From Ureibacillus massiliensis 4400831 = CIP 108448 = CCUG 49529 (GTDB taxonomy: Bacteria; Bacillota; Bacilli; Bacillales_A; Planococcaceae), in the NCBI RefSeq assembly GCF_000772965.1, contig NZ_JPVQ01000024.1, positions 1 to 60,647 on the forward strand: DNA of 60,647 bases, read 5' to 3'. This document shows, piece after piece, positions 53,782-60,647 of this stretch. Each line of letters begins with the position of its first letter. Position 1 is the stretch's first letter. The notes below the pieces were generated by a model. That model was given only the letters and a program-made list of their open reading frames with translations. It was not told the DNA's origin and ran no database searches. The translations under genes were made by a program, and so were the position numbers.

Positions 53782-54153
53782 GTGAAAACTGTTTTTGATG
53801 ACTCGAAACCTATATTCCAACAAATTTCAGAAATGATTGCTAATGAAATAGTGGAAGGTGAGTTGTTAGAAGGTGATCAAATTCCTTCTACCACCGAAAT
53901 CTCTAAATTTTATCAAGTAAATAGAGCAACAGTACAAAAAGGACTTACAGCACTTGTTGAAGCTGGTTATGTATATAAGCAACGAGGTGTTGGTATGTTT
54001 GTTGCAAAAGGTGCAAAACAAAAGCTTCTTGAAAAACGTAAAGAGGATTTTTACAACGAGTATTTAAAGCCATTAATGGAAGAAGCAAAGCGGATTGAAA
54101 TTAAAAAAGAAGAATTACTTCAAATGATCAAGGAGGATTTTAAAGATGATTAA
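53782..54153 (+). CDS. GntR-family regulator (YtrA subfamily)
   Basis: A 123-residue GntR protein with the N-terminal winged HTH (about 10-75: PIFQQISEMIANEI, PSTTEISKFYQVNRATVQKG) and only a short helical C terminus, the defining shape of the YtrA subfamily. GTG start after AGGAAGGAG. Its stop overlaps the ABC gene by eight bases. YtrA-type proteins repress their own operon with an ABC transporter and often respond to cell-wall antibiotics. The upstream palindrome fits such autoregulation. Confidence 0.9.
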   Translation: MKTVFDDSKPIFQQISEMIANEIVEGELLEGDQIPSTTEISKFYQVNRATVQKGLTALVEAGYVYKQRGVGMFVAKGAKQKLLEKRKEDFYNEYLKPLMEEAKRIEIKKEELLQMIKEDFKDD

Positions 54154-55021
54154 ACTGGAAAATGTCTCGTTTTCATATGGAAATACCCCCGCTCTCCAGA
54201 ATGTAAGTATTTCTGAAACGGAGCCAATCATCATAGGGCTTTGGGGTAGAAATGGATCTGGAAAGACAACACTTATGAAGATTTTATCCGGTATGGAAAA
54301 TATTGATAATGGTTCTATTAATGTGAACGGTATTACACCTTATAACAATAATGAAGCTATGAACACCATCACTTATATACAAGAAAATCACCCATTCTCA
54401 ATCCTATGGAATGTAGAGGACGCGCTACACTTTGGATCTTTATTTAATAAAAATTGGGATATGGAGCTGGCTAATCATCTTGTCGCATTATTTGAATTAC
54501 CAAGAAAAAAGAAAATCAAAAATTTCTCTAAAGGGATGCAAACGATGTTGCAAATTGTCGTTGGTCTTGCAAGTAAATCACCAGTTACCATAATGGACGA
54601 ACCAACCAATGGACTTGATGCTTATATGAGAAAACAATTTTACGATGTTCTCCTAACTACGTATGAGGAAGATCCACGTTTAATTATTTTATCAACACAT
54701 CATATAGATGAAATTGAAGCATTGTGTGAAAAGATTGCCATCATCAATCACCAGACAATTGTTCGTTATGAAAATACGGAAGAATTAAAAATGCGTGGTA
54801 TCCTTTTATCTGGCTCATCCCAATCAATAGAAGCTTTGATTAAAGACAATACGATTTTAGAGAAAAGAAAACTTGGAAAACAAATCAATGTGATGATAGA
54901 CGATTATTTTAATGATGAGTGGAAAATAAGAGCCAAAGAAGCTGGTGTCACTATAGAAAAGGCACCATTACAGGATTATCTTGTGAATTATACTACAAAA
55001 AAAGAGGTGAATGAGGTATGA
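54146..55021 (+). CDS. ABC transporter ATP-binding protein
   Basis: A 291-residue ATPase. Walker A GRNGSGKTT lies at residues 34-42, the signature is in FSKGMQTMLQIV, and Walker B is in TIMDEPTNGLD, followed by LSTHHIDEIE. The C-terminal 80 residues are an accessory region as in YtrB-type ATPases. It is the motor for the membrane protein encoded next, overlapping it by four bases (ATGA). The substrate is not evident. Antibiotic or lipid export is typical for this arrangement. Confidence 0.9.
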   Translation: MIKLENVSFSYGNTPALQNVSISETEPIIIGLWGRNGSGKTTLMKILSGMENIDNGSINVNGITPYNNNEAMNTITYIQENHPFSILWNVEDALHFGSLFNKNWDMELANHLVALFELPRKKKIKNFSKGMQTMLQIVVGLASKSPVTIMDEPTNGLDAYMRKQFYDVLLTTYEEDPRLIILSTHHIDEIEALCEKIAIINHQTIVRYENTEELKMRGILLSGSSQSIEALIKDNTILEKRKLGKQINVMIDDYFNDEWKIRAKEAGVTIEKAPLQDYLVNYTTKKEVNEV

Positions 55022-55710
55022 ATACCTTTACTGGCCCCTTCAGGCTAATGATGAAAGAAATGAGCCTAACATTTTATATAAATGCTACTATTACATTTGT
55101 CCTTTTTGTTTTCTATAACTTTTTAGGATTTATCGGAGCCACAGAATCGGGAGGATTTATTTTATTTGGTCCAATATTTTTTGTTTTTCTACTATATCCA
55201 TTTATTAATTTTAGTGGCTATAAATACATTCTTTCTTTAGGTGGAACAAGAAAACAGTTCGTTCTAGCCATGTATTTAACAGCTTTCCTATATAGTGTTA
55301 TTAGTGTGCTACTCCTAAATTCATTTTATCTAATAACAAATTTAATAAACAGTACTAGTAATCTTTTCCACTTAGCAGAGCTAGTAAATAGCTCAAATGG
55401 ACTGTTTTATCTATGGATAGATTTTTCTTGGATAATCTTTTTATTTAGTTTAGGCATGATTGCTAAAACGATTTGGTTTAATTACGGATCAGTGATATCA
55501 CTTGCTGGCGCAACATTACTCTTAATGATCACGATAGTAATCGTTGTCTTTGGAGATATAAGCTGGTTATTTGAATTTATTTTCACGAATTATTTACTGT
55601 TTGTTACAGTTCTGTTTGTATTATCTCTAGTTTTACTTATTTTTTCTTATTTACTAATGTTGAATGCACCTTTAGAGAAAGGGAATCGATTAATATCAAA
55701 TATCAGGTAA
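55018..55710 (+). CDS. ABC transporter membrane subunit
   Basis: A 230-residue membrane protein with six hydrophobic helices (about 18-40, 50-72, 78-102, 130-150, 157-180 and 190-215). It does not show a motif that names a subfamily. The four-base overlap with the ATPase gene and the common operon make it the permease partner. The final product of the operon with the GntR and ATPase genes is a small self-regulated transporter. Confidence 0.85.
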   Translation: MNTFTGPFRLMMKEMSLTFYINATITFVLFVFYNFLGFIGATESGGFILFGPIFFVFLLYPFINFSGYKYILSLGGTRKQFVLAMYLTAFLYSVISVLLLNSFYLITNLINSTSNLFHLAELVNSSNGLFYLWIDFSWIIFLFSLGMIAKTIWFNYGSVISLAGATLLLMITIVIVVFGDISWLFEFIFTNYLLFVTVLFVLSLVLLIFSYLLMLNAPLEKGNRLISNIR

Positions 55711-55834
55711 CAGCTAGTTAGCTAATAACATCTTTACAAGTATTTTTGAAAACTGTTTCAATTATTAAACTGAAAAATTAAAGTATTAGGAAGAAAAGTT
55801 AACTTAACTCGTAAATTAGTTATTTTAAAATTGG

Positions 55835-55865
55835 GTGCAGTTCAGTTGAATTGCGCTCTTTTTAT
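55835..55865 (+). terminator. intrinsic terminator of the GntR-ABC operon
   Basis: GGGTGCAGTTC pairs with GAATTGCGCTC (with G-T pairs) around AGTT, followed by five T residues. Confidence 0.75.
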
Positions 55866-55982
55866 TTATTAGATTAAATTGTAATGAGTTATAATTTTGT
55901 ATGTAAGTGTATGTTTTTATGTAATAATAGTTAATTGTAGAAATACAATATAAATTCAAACGTAGTGAAAGTGGGAATCATA

Positions 55983-56423
55983 ATGGCAACGGGAACACAT
56001 ACAGTAGAAATACCAGTAGATGTACAAGCAGTTTGGGATTATGTCAGTGATCTTGAAAAATGGGCAACGGCAGTACCAGCCTATAAAGAACACGAAATCA
56101 TAAGCGATAAACAATCTATTTGGACTTTTGAAGGTAGCGTAAAGGGTATTAAAAAAACAATAAAAGCACAAGTAGATATTACTGAGTATAATGAACCATC
56201 GAATATTAAGTTTGAGCTCAAAGGTTTATCCGATAATTTTACAGGAAGCGGACATTTTACTGCAGAAGAAGTTAACGGGAAAACAACAATGAGTTGTACC
56301 GTGGAAGTTCATGCAGGTGGATTATCTGGTGCCATGTTAACACCAATCATTAAATGGGCTGTTCCAAAGGTTACATCCCGTTTAACTGAATCGATTGCAC
56401 GAAAAATAGTAGTCTTTTCATAG
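55983..56423 (+). CDS. CoxG/SRPBCC-family protein
   Basis: About 146 residues of the START/SRPBCC fold, CoxG-like: VEIPVDVQAVWDYVSDLEKWATAVP at the start (the long motif spans about residues 7-31), then IKFELKGLSDNFTGSG and a C-terminal helix ending AVPKVTSRLTESIARK. Such proteins bind small hydrophobic ligands in a cavity. CoxG is named for CO dehydrogenase clusters, but no such genes are near, so its function is open. GTGGGA before the ATG at 55983 sets the start. An in-frame GTG at 55965 lacks a site. Confidence 0.75.
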   Translation: MATGTHTVEIPVDVQAVWDYVSDLEKWATAVPAYKEHEIISDKQSIWTFEGSVKGIKKTIKAQVDITEYNEPSNIKFELKGLSDNFTGSGHFTAEEVNGKTTMSCTVEVHAGGLSGAMLTPIIKWAVPKVTSRLTESIARKIVVFS

Positions 56424-56453
56424 TTTCAAAATAAAGATAATAAATGCAAAAGT

Positions 56454-56495
56454 AAAAGCCTGTAACTTACTCTTTACGATAAGTTACAGGCTTTT
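56454..56495. terminator. bidirectional terminator
   Basis: AAAAGCCTGTAACTTA and TAAGTTACAGGCTTTT pair perfectly over 16 bases, with T-runs on both sides. It can end both the CoxG-like gene and the leftward MFS gene. Confidence 0.9.
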
Positions 56496-56530
56496 GTATA
56501 TGCTTAATCAATACATAGTGAACAATTTTA

Positions 56531-57751
56531 TTAGATTGCGTGTTGTTTTTTATTAGGAATAGACTGTTTAGCGATTGGTCGATGATGGAATAGATAGTAT
56601 AAGCTAACCGATAGCAAAGTAATAATTCCTGCTATCATATACATCATGCTGTAATTAATGATGGAAGCGATTAGTCCCATGACATAGGATCCGACGCCAT
56701 AGCCTAAGTCGAAAAATAATAAGAATGTCGCTGTTGCAATTCCTCTACGATGGATAGGGGCATATTTAACAGTAAGTGTTTGAAAACATGAAAATAGTGC
56801 ACCGTAACCAATTCCCATTAGTAAAGCCGAGAACAATACCATATTTCCAGTATGAGATTGACTTAATAGCAACAAACCAACACCAAACAATAAAATAGAT
56901 GGATAGTATAAATAATGCTCTTTATATTTATCAAACGCTTTCCCAACAAGTGGACGAAACAGAACAATCATTAAGGCAAACACTACAAAAAACAAACTTG
57001 CAACTTGAGTTTGATGGATTTCAGCAGCAAAAGAAGCTAAGAACCCAGATAACGAACTATAAGAAAAGGCAAGCAAAAATGCAAGTAATGCAATAGGTAA
57101 TGCTTTTAGCTCGATAAAATCAGTGAATTGCATTTTCTTTTTCTTAGTTGTTTCATTGTTTTGAACTAAAGCAGTACTGTTTTGTTTCGGAATTGATTTT
57201 CGTAGTGCAAGTGCAAACAGGAGGGATAGTGCTGATATAATACATGCAGCGACTAATAGTACTGTAATGTTTTTATCTTTCCAAAGAAATAAACCACAAG
57301 CTGGTCCAATTACCATCGCTAGACTCATAAACATACTAAAATATCCAACGCCTTCACCTTGCCGTGAAACTGGAATAAGTGAGGCTGCGATTGTGTTTGT
57401 TGCTGTTGAGGCGAGGGCATAGCCCATTCCATGAAGAAAACGAATTACTAAAAAAATTATAATTCCCATCGCACCAAAATAACTGAAGGAGGCGATTAGA
57501 AAAATGCCCAATCCAACAAGAGCCATTTTCTTACTACCAAAACGATCCACCCATTGACCAGAAAAAGGTCTAATCAAAACAATCCCTAAAGAATAAATAG
57601 TAATAGCCAAGCCCATTTGTTGTTCATTTCCATTTAAAATATCTTTTACAAATAAGGGGAATGCTGTTGCAAGAACGTAAAAGTTAAGTGACACAAAAAA
57701 GTTACTTAAACAAACAAATATAAAATCTTTCGTCCATATTTTTTCTTTCAT
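56531..57751 (-). CDS. MFS transporter
   Basis: About 406 residues with twelve hydrophobic segments, a major facilitator permease of the drug/metabolite exporter kind. The family loop motif GQWVDRFGSKK lies between helices 2 and 3. I prefer the ATG at 57751 (MKEKIW...), preceded by GAAGAGAAG. An upstream in-frame ATG at 57784 adds 11 residues but has no ribosome site. It is divergent from a LysR gene 134 bp away, which is the usual arrangement for a regulator controlling its exporter. The substrate is unknown. Confidence 0.85.
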   Translation of the reverse strand: MKEKIWTKDFIFVCLSNFFVSLNFYVLATAFPLFVKDILNGNEQQMGLAITIYSLGIVLIRPFSGQWVDRFGSKKMALVGLGIFLIASFSYFGAMGIIIFLVIRFLHGMGYALASTATNTIAASLIPVSRQGEGVGYFSMFMSLAMVIGPACGLFLWKDKNITVLLVAACIISALSLLFALALRKSIPKQNSTALVQNNETTKKKKMQFTDFIELKALPIALLAFLLAFSYSSLSGFLASFAAEIHQTQVASLFFVVFALMIVLFRPLVGKAFDKYKEHYLYYPSILLFGVGLLLLSQSHTGNMVLFSALLMGIGYGALFSCFQTLTVKYAPIHRRGIATATFLLFFDLGYGVGSYVMGLIASIINYSMMYMIAGIITLLSVSLYYLFHHRPIAKQSIPNKKQHAI

Positions 57752-57853
57752 TTCAATACTTCTCTTCTTTCTTACATAAATCATGTTCGATTTTGAACTT
57801 AAATGATTATATAGTTAATTAACTTTAATGTATAATTATAATTATTAATAATA

Positions 57854-57872
57854 ATATTAGTAATGCTAATAT
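57854..57872. promoter_or_regulatory. candidate LysR operator
   Basis: ATATTAG-TAATG-CTAATAT is an exact 7-bp inverted repeat with a five-base spacer and contains the T-N11-A spacing of LysR sites. It lies directly before the ribosome site of the LysR gene and in the MFS/LysR control region. Confidence 0.55.
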
Positions 57873-57885
57873 AAAGGAGCGTAAG

Positions 57886-58785
57886 ATGAATTTCGAACAG
57901 TTGGAGTATTTAAAAGAAGTGATTGAAACAAAATCGATGTCTATAGCAGCAAAAAATCTGCATGTTACTCAATCTGCAATCAGTCAGTCTATTTCTTTAT
58001 TGGAAAAAGAATTTGGAGTTCAACTATTTAAACGCTCTCGAAACGGAACCATTCCTACAGAAGAAGGGAAAAATATCATTACGAAAGCTCTTGAGATTTT
58101 AATAAAAACGGATGAATTAAAAGAAGAGATTCAATCTTTGAAATCCTCTTATATTGGAGAGCTGAAAATAGCCACAGTCCCAAGCATCTTTATGACATAT
58201 TTACCTAAAGCGCTGTCAAAATTTAAAAAGGATTTCCCACAAATAAAAGTAACCATTATGGAAATGGAAAATAAAGAAGTTATTGAAGAAGTAAATGAAA
58301 ACAGAGTGGATTTAGGATTAATTGCGGTATTAAATTCAGTTAAACACAAATTTCCTGAACATTTTTCGTTTCATGCATTTCATTCACAAGGCACTTTTAA
58401 TGTAATCGTTCCAAAGGACTCAATATTGGCGATTAATAAAGAACTACAGCTGATGGATATTAGAGAGTATCCTTTTGTGATATATGGGAAAAATTTCTAC
58501 AATAATTTAATCGAGGATTTTGAAAAGGAATACGGACCAATAAATATTATTTTTAAATCAACAAACTCAGAGGTAATTAAAAAGTCTGTGTCAGAGGGTA
58601 TTGGTATTAGTTTGTTTTCCAGTATGATGTTAATAGATGACCCCTATTTGGAAAGTGGACGGATTATTTCCATTCCTTTAAAAGGATATCCACTTAATTT
58701 TAATCTGTTATTTGGTGGTATTTACTCAAAAAATCGAAGTCAATCGAGATTGATAAAAAAATTTTTAGAATATTTTGAGGAGTAA
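57886..58785 (+). CDS. LysR-family transcriptional regulator
   Basis: A 299-residue LysR protein. The N-terminal HTH (about 1-62, VTQSAISQSISLLEKEFGVQ) is followed by the effector domain. AAAGGAGCG is the ribosome site. It is transcribed away from the MFS gene, with a palindrome in the shared control region. It probably controls itself and the transporter. The inducer is unknown. Confidence 0.9.
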   Translation: MNFEQLEYLKEVIETKSMSIAAKNLHVTQSAISQSISLLEKEFGVQLFKRSRNGTIPTEEGKNIITKALEILIKTDELKEEIQSLKSSYIGELKIATVPSIFMTYLPKALSKFKKDFPQIKVTIMEMENKEVIEEVNENRVDLGLIAVLNSVKHKFPEHFSFHAFHSQGTFNVIVPKDSILAINKELQLMDIREYPFVIYGKNFYNNLIEDFEKEYGPINIIFKSTNSEVIKKSVSEGIGISLFSSMMLIDDPYLESGRIISIPLKGYPLNFNLLFGGIYSKNRSQSRLIKKFLEYFEE

Positions 58786-58887
58786 CTAATAAATTTAGAG
58801 TTTAATATACAGTGTTCCAGTATGTTTCCCGTTCATGTATAATGAAAAGAAAATTTTGGTAATCATTTTTCAATAGGTGGGATTCTC

Positions 58888-59391
58888 ATGATAAAACAAG
58901 AATTTGAATGGGTTAAACAAACGAGACAGATTTTGTTGGATCAGTGTAAAGAGTTGAATGAATATGATTTAACAAAAGAATTTGGATTTGGTTTTCAAAG
59001 TGTTAAAGATTCTTTAATACATATTGCAGGGTGTTATCATGCGTGGCTTGGTTGTTTTGTGCTTTCAGAAACGTCTTCACCATTATTAACAAAAGAAGAA
59101 ATAAATGAAATGCAAATTGATGATATACAACGTTATTTTCAAAAAGCAGATCAATATGTTGACCTTGTAATTGAACAATTTAGCAATAAGTTTGATGTTA
59201 TAATTGAAAAAGAACTCGATTGGAAAAAAGGTAGTGGACTCGTTAGAAAAACGCCACATCAATTATTAATCCATTCCATTACCCATGAATTTCATCATAA
59301 GGGACAAATTGTCGTAATGCTCAGGTTGCTTGGCTATATTCCAAAAAATACAGACATCTTGAGCTTACCTGAAAATGAGTTTATTAAATAA
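58888..59391 (+). CDS. DinB-family protein
   Basis: A 167-residue four-helix-bundle protein of the DinB/YfiT group. The metal-binding histidines are visible in HIAGCYHAW and HEFHHKGQIVVML. Members include bacillithiol-dependent transferases, but the reaction here cannot be told. GGTGGGATTCTC precedes the ATG. No operon partner is apparent. Confidence 0.85.
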   Translation: MIKQEFEWVKQTRQILLDQCKELNEYDLTKEFGFGFQSVKDSLIHIAGCYHAWLGCFVLSETSSPLLTKEEINEMQIDDIQRYFQKADQYVDLVIEQFSNKFDVIIEKELDWKKGSGLVRKTPHQLLIHSITHEFHHKGQIVVMLRLLGYIPKNTDILSLPENEFIK

Positions 59392-59427
59392 AAGTATTAA
59401 GTAAGTTAATTAAATTAAACATTCAAG

Positions 59428-59457
59428 CTCGAATACGAATTTTTGTATTCGAGTTTT
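59428..59457 (+). terminator. hairpin terminator with CTCGAATACGAAT core
   Basis: CTCGAATAC and GTATTCGAG pair perfectly around GAATTTTT, followed by TTTTATAT. It closes the DinB-like gene and resembles the hairpin at 53537. Confidence 0.75.
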
Positions 59458-59626
59458 ATATTTACGATAAACCTACAAAGTTTTGAAGAGCTGCTATAAT
59501 CCCCACTGCACACGATTGAACTTTCCAACATACTATACCTCAGAATTAGATTTTCTTAAGGAATTACTTTAGGTCACATTATTATGGATTATTAGAATGA
59601 GATTTAGATAAGAAGGAGACGCAAAT

Positions 59627-60535
59627 ATGGACCAAGACTATCCCGTTTACCCGTATCTTGGTGTTGTGCAAAAGGTAGTGCAGCAGCCGATTGCTTTCCC
59701 ACCACAACATCAAGAACAGGCACCTGGCTTAGAATGGGCAATGAATCCAAGACCAATATTTGATTATACAGGCATAAAAGGTAATGGAAAATTAAAGGGT
59801 AAGGTAGCCCTCATTACTGGAGGCGATAGTGGAATTGGACGTGCAGTAGCAGTTGCCTATGCTAAAGAAGGTGCAAATTTGACCATTGTTTATCTTAATG
59901 AGGACAGAGATGCACATGAGACAAAGGAATATGTAGAACAATTTGGTATTAGCTGCTTACTTTTACGTGGAGATTTGCGGAAACCATCAACTTCAAAACT
60001 TGCGGTAAGTCGTACTATAGAAACATATGGAAGCTTAGACATTGTAGTAAATAATGCTGCTGTACAGCCATACACAAAGGATATTATGGATGTAACAGAT
60101 GAACAGCTTGAAGATACTTTCCGAACTAATGTTTTTCCGCTTTTTTATATGACAAAAGCAGCTCTCCCACATTTAAAACAAGGGAGTGTAATTATAAACA
60201 CAGCATCAAGAGTTGCTTATGAGGGTGAGAAAAATGTCCTTGATTATTCAGCATCAAAAGGTGCTGTTGTTTCATTCACTCGTTCATTGGCATTGTCACT
60301 TGCAGAGAAGGGAATCCGTGTAAATGCTGTTGCACCTGGCCCAGCGTGGACACCACTAACGGTAAGTACTTATCCCGCAGATCATATAGCGACAATTGGA
60401 ACCGATATTCCAATGGGACGTGTAGCGCAGCCATTCGAAGTTGCACCTGCATTTGTTTATCTAGCTACTAATGAATCATTCTATGTAACAGGTCAAGTTT
60501 TACATGTTAATGGAGGTATTATTCGTTACTCATAG
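59627..60535 (+). CDS. short-chain dehydrogenase with N-terminal extension (YhdF/YghA-like)
   Basis: A 302-residue SDR. An extension of about 50 residues with PPQHQEQAPGLEWAMNPRP precedes the Rossmann fold TGGDSGIGRAVA. NNAAVQPY, TASRVAYEG and the catalytic YSASKGA follow, and the end is YVTGQVLHVNGG. This is the YhdF/YghA-type group of stress-linked dehydrogenases. AAGGAGACG precedes the ATG. Not linked by operon to its neighbours. Confidence 0.88.
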   Translation: MDQDYPVYPYLGVVQKVVQQPIAFPPQHQEQAPGLEWAMNPRPIFDYTGIKGNGKLKGKVALITGGDSGIGRAVAVAYAKEGANLTIVYLNEDRDAHETKEYVEQFGISCLLLRGDLRKPSTSKLAVSRTIETYGSLDIVVNNAAVQPYTKDIMDVTDEQLEDTFRTNVFPLFYMTKAALPHLKQGSVIINTASRVAYEGEKNVLDYSASKGAVVSFTRSLALSLAEKGIRVNAVAPGPAWTPLTVSTYPADHIATIGTDIPMGRVAQPFEVAPAFVYLATNESFYVTGQVLHVNGGIIRYS

Positions 60536-60575
60536 GTTGAGAAAGTGAAAAAAGTAATTATATGAATATTTACTT

Positions 60576-60606
60576 AAGTCGTCCAGTTTTGGATGACTTT
60601 TTTATT
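60576..60606 (+). terminator. intrinsic terminator of the SDR gene
   Basis: AAGTCGTCCA pairs with TGGATGACTT over ten positions (one G-T), followed by a T-run. The group II intron start lies immediately after it. Confidence 0.85.
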
Positions 60607-60647
60607 GTGTGCCAGGCATGGCAACTATCTAGGTGGTGAAAGTCCAC
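60607..60647 (+). mobile_element. 5' end of a group II intron (cut by the window end)
   Basis: The sequence after the terminator begins GTGTGCCAGGCATGGC and contains GGTGGTGAAAGTCCAC, which match the GTGYG start and the early domain I of bacterial group II introns. Only 41 bases are visible, so the class and the encoded reverse transcriptase cannot be seen. Its position just behind a terminator is typical of bacterial class C introns. Confidence 0.6.

Overview
The window is AT-rich DNA from a low-GC Gram-positive bacterium. Strong AGGAGG-type ribosome sites, frequent TTG/GTG starts, a Bacillus-type RlmD methyltransferase, a YtrA-type GntR/ABC operon and a yng-like carboxylase gene set all point to Bacillales, most likely a Bacillaceae/Planococcaceae member (Lysinibacillus-like; the genus is inferred, not shown).

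Region 1 (about 400-17,890) is a catabolic and uptake locus. A LysR gene and a GntR/FadR-type gene diverge from a 550-bp region rich in repeats. Downstream of the GntR gene, on one strand, lie a fumarylacetoacetate-hydrolase-family enzyme, a bicupin, an HMG-CoA-lyase-type enzyme, the remains of an acyl-CoA dehydrogenase gene, an acyl-CoA carboxyltransferase, an acyl-CoA ligase, a biotinyl carrier, a biotin carboxylase, an enoyl-CoA hydratase, a MaoC hydratase, a three-part TRAP transporter, an Old-Yellow-Enzyme oxidoreductase, an SDR dehydrogenase and a double EthD protein. The set resembles the methylcrotonyl-CoA part of leucine/isovalerate breakdown, joined to acid import and extra ring or enone chemistry. 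The substrate is unknown. A terminator closes the operon.

Region 2 (about 18,000-26,330) holds a tRNA-Val gene, rlmD and a complete type I restriction-modification operon (hsdM-hsdS-hsdR) followed by a YdbC/PC4-like gene. The hsdS linker carries four tandem 12-bp repeats encoding TAEL, the spacer-length dial known from EcoR124-type enzymes.

Region 3 (about 26,360-51,700) is the most unusual part: a phage-derived element with its own replication and capsid genes but no recognisable tail, lysis or CI-type control genes. It encodes a large single-chain RNA polymerase of the YonO/QDE-1 type (DFDGD motif), a D5-type primase-helicase beside an iteron-bearing origin-like region, a ParB-methyltransferase fusion, a probable small terminase, a tyrosine recombinase, a Panacea-type antitoxin with its probable toxin, a large terminase, portal, scaffold, major capsid and connector proteins, and a large serine recombinase. 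Two cargo blocks follow the recombinase: a PD-(D/E)XK-like nuclease, then a two-gene pair of unknown function. A second copy of the recombinase 3' tail separates the blocks. This layout is like a capsid-forming phage satellite (cf-PICI-like) that builds its own heads and would borrow tails. Intrinsic terminators sit between many of its genes, which raises the question of whether its own polymerase reads through them. Element ends could not be fixed.

Region 4 (about 51,700-60,647) looks chromosomal. It has a large non-coding block with oppositely oriented TTCCGA-type repeats and TCAAT repeats, a SASA/SGNH esterase, a GntR-ABC transporter operon with a perfect operator-like palindrome, a CoxG/SRPBCC protein, a divergent MFS/LysR pair, a DinB-family protein and an SDR. 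The window ends in what looks like the 5' end of a group II intron directly after a terminator.
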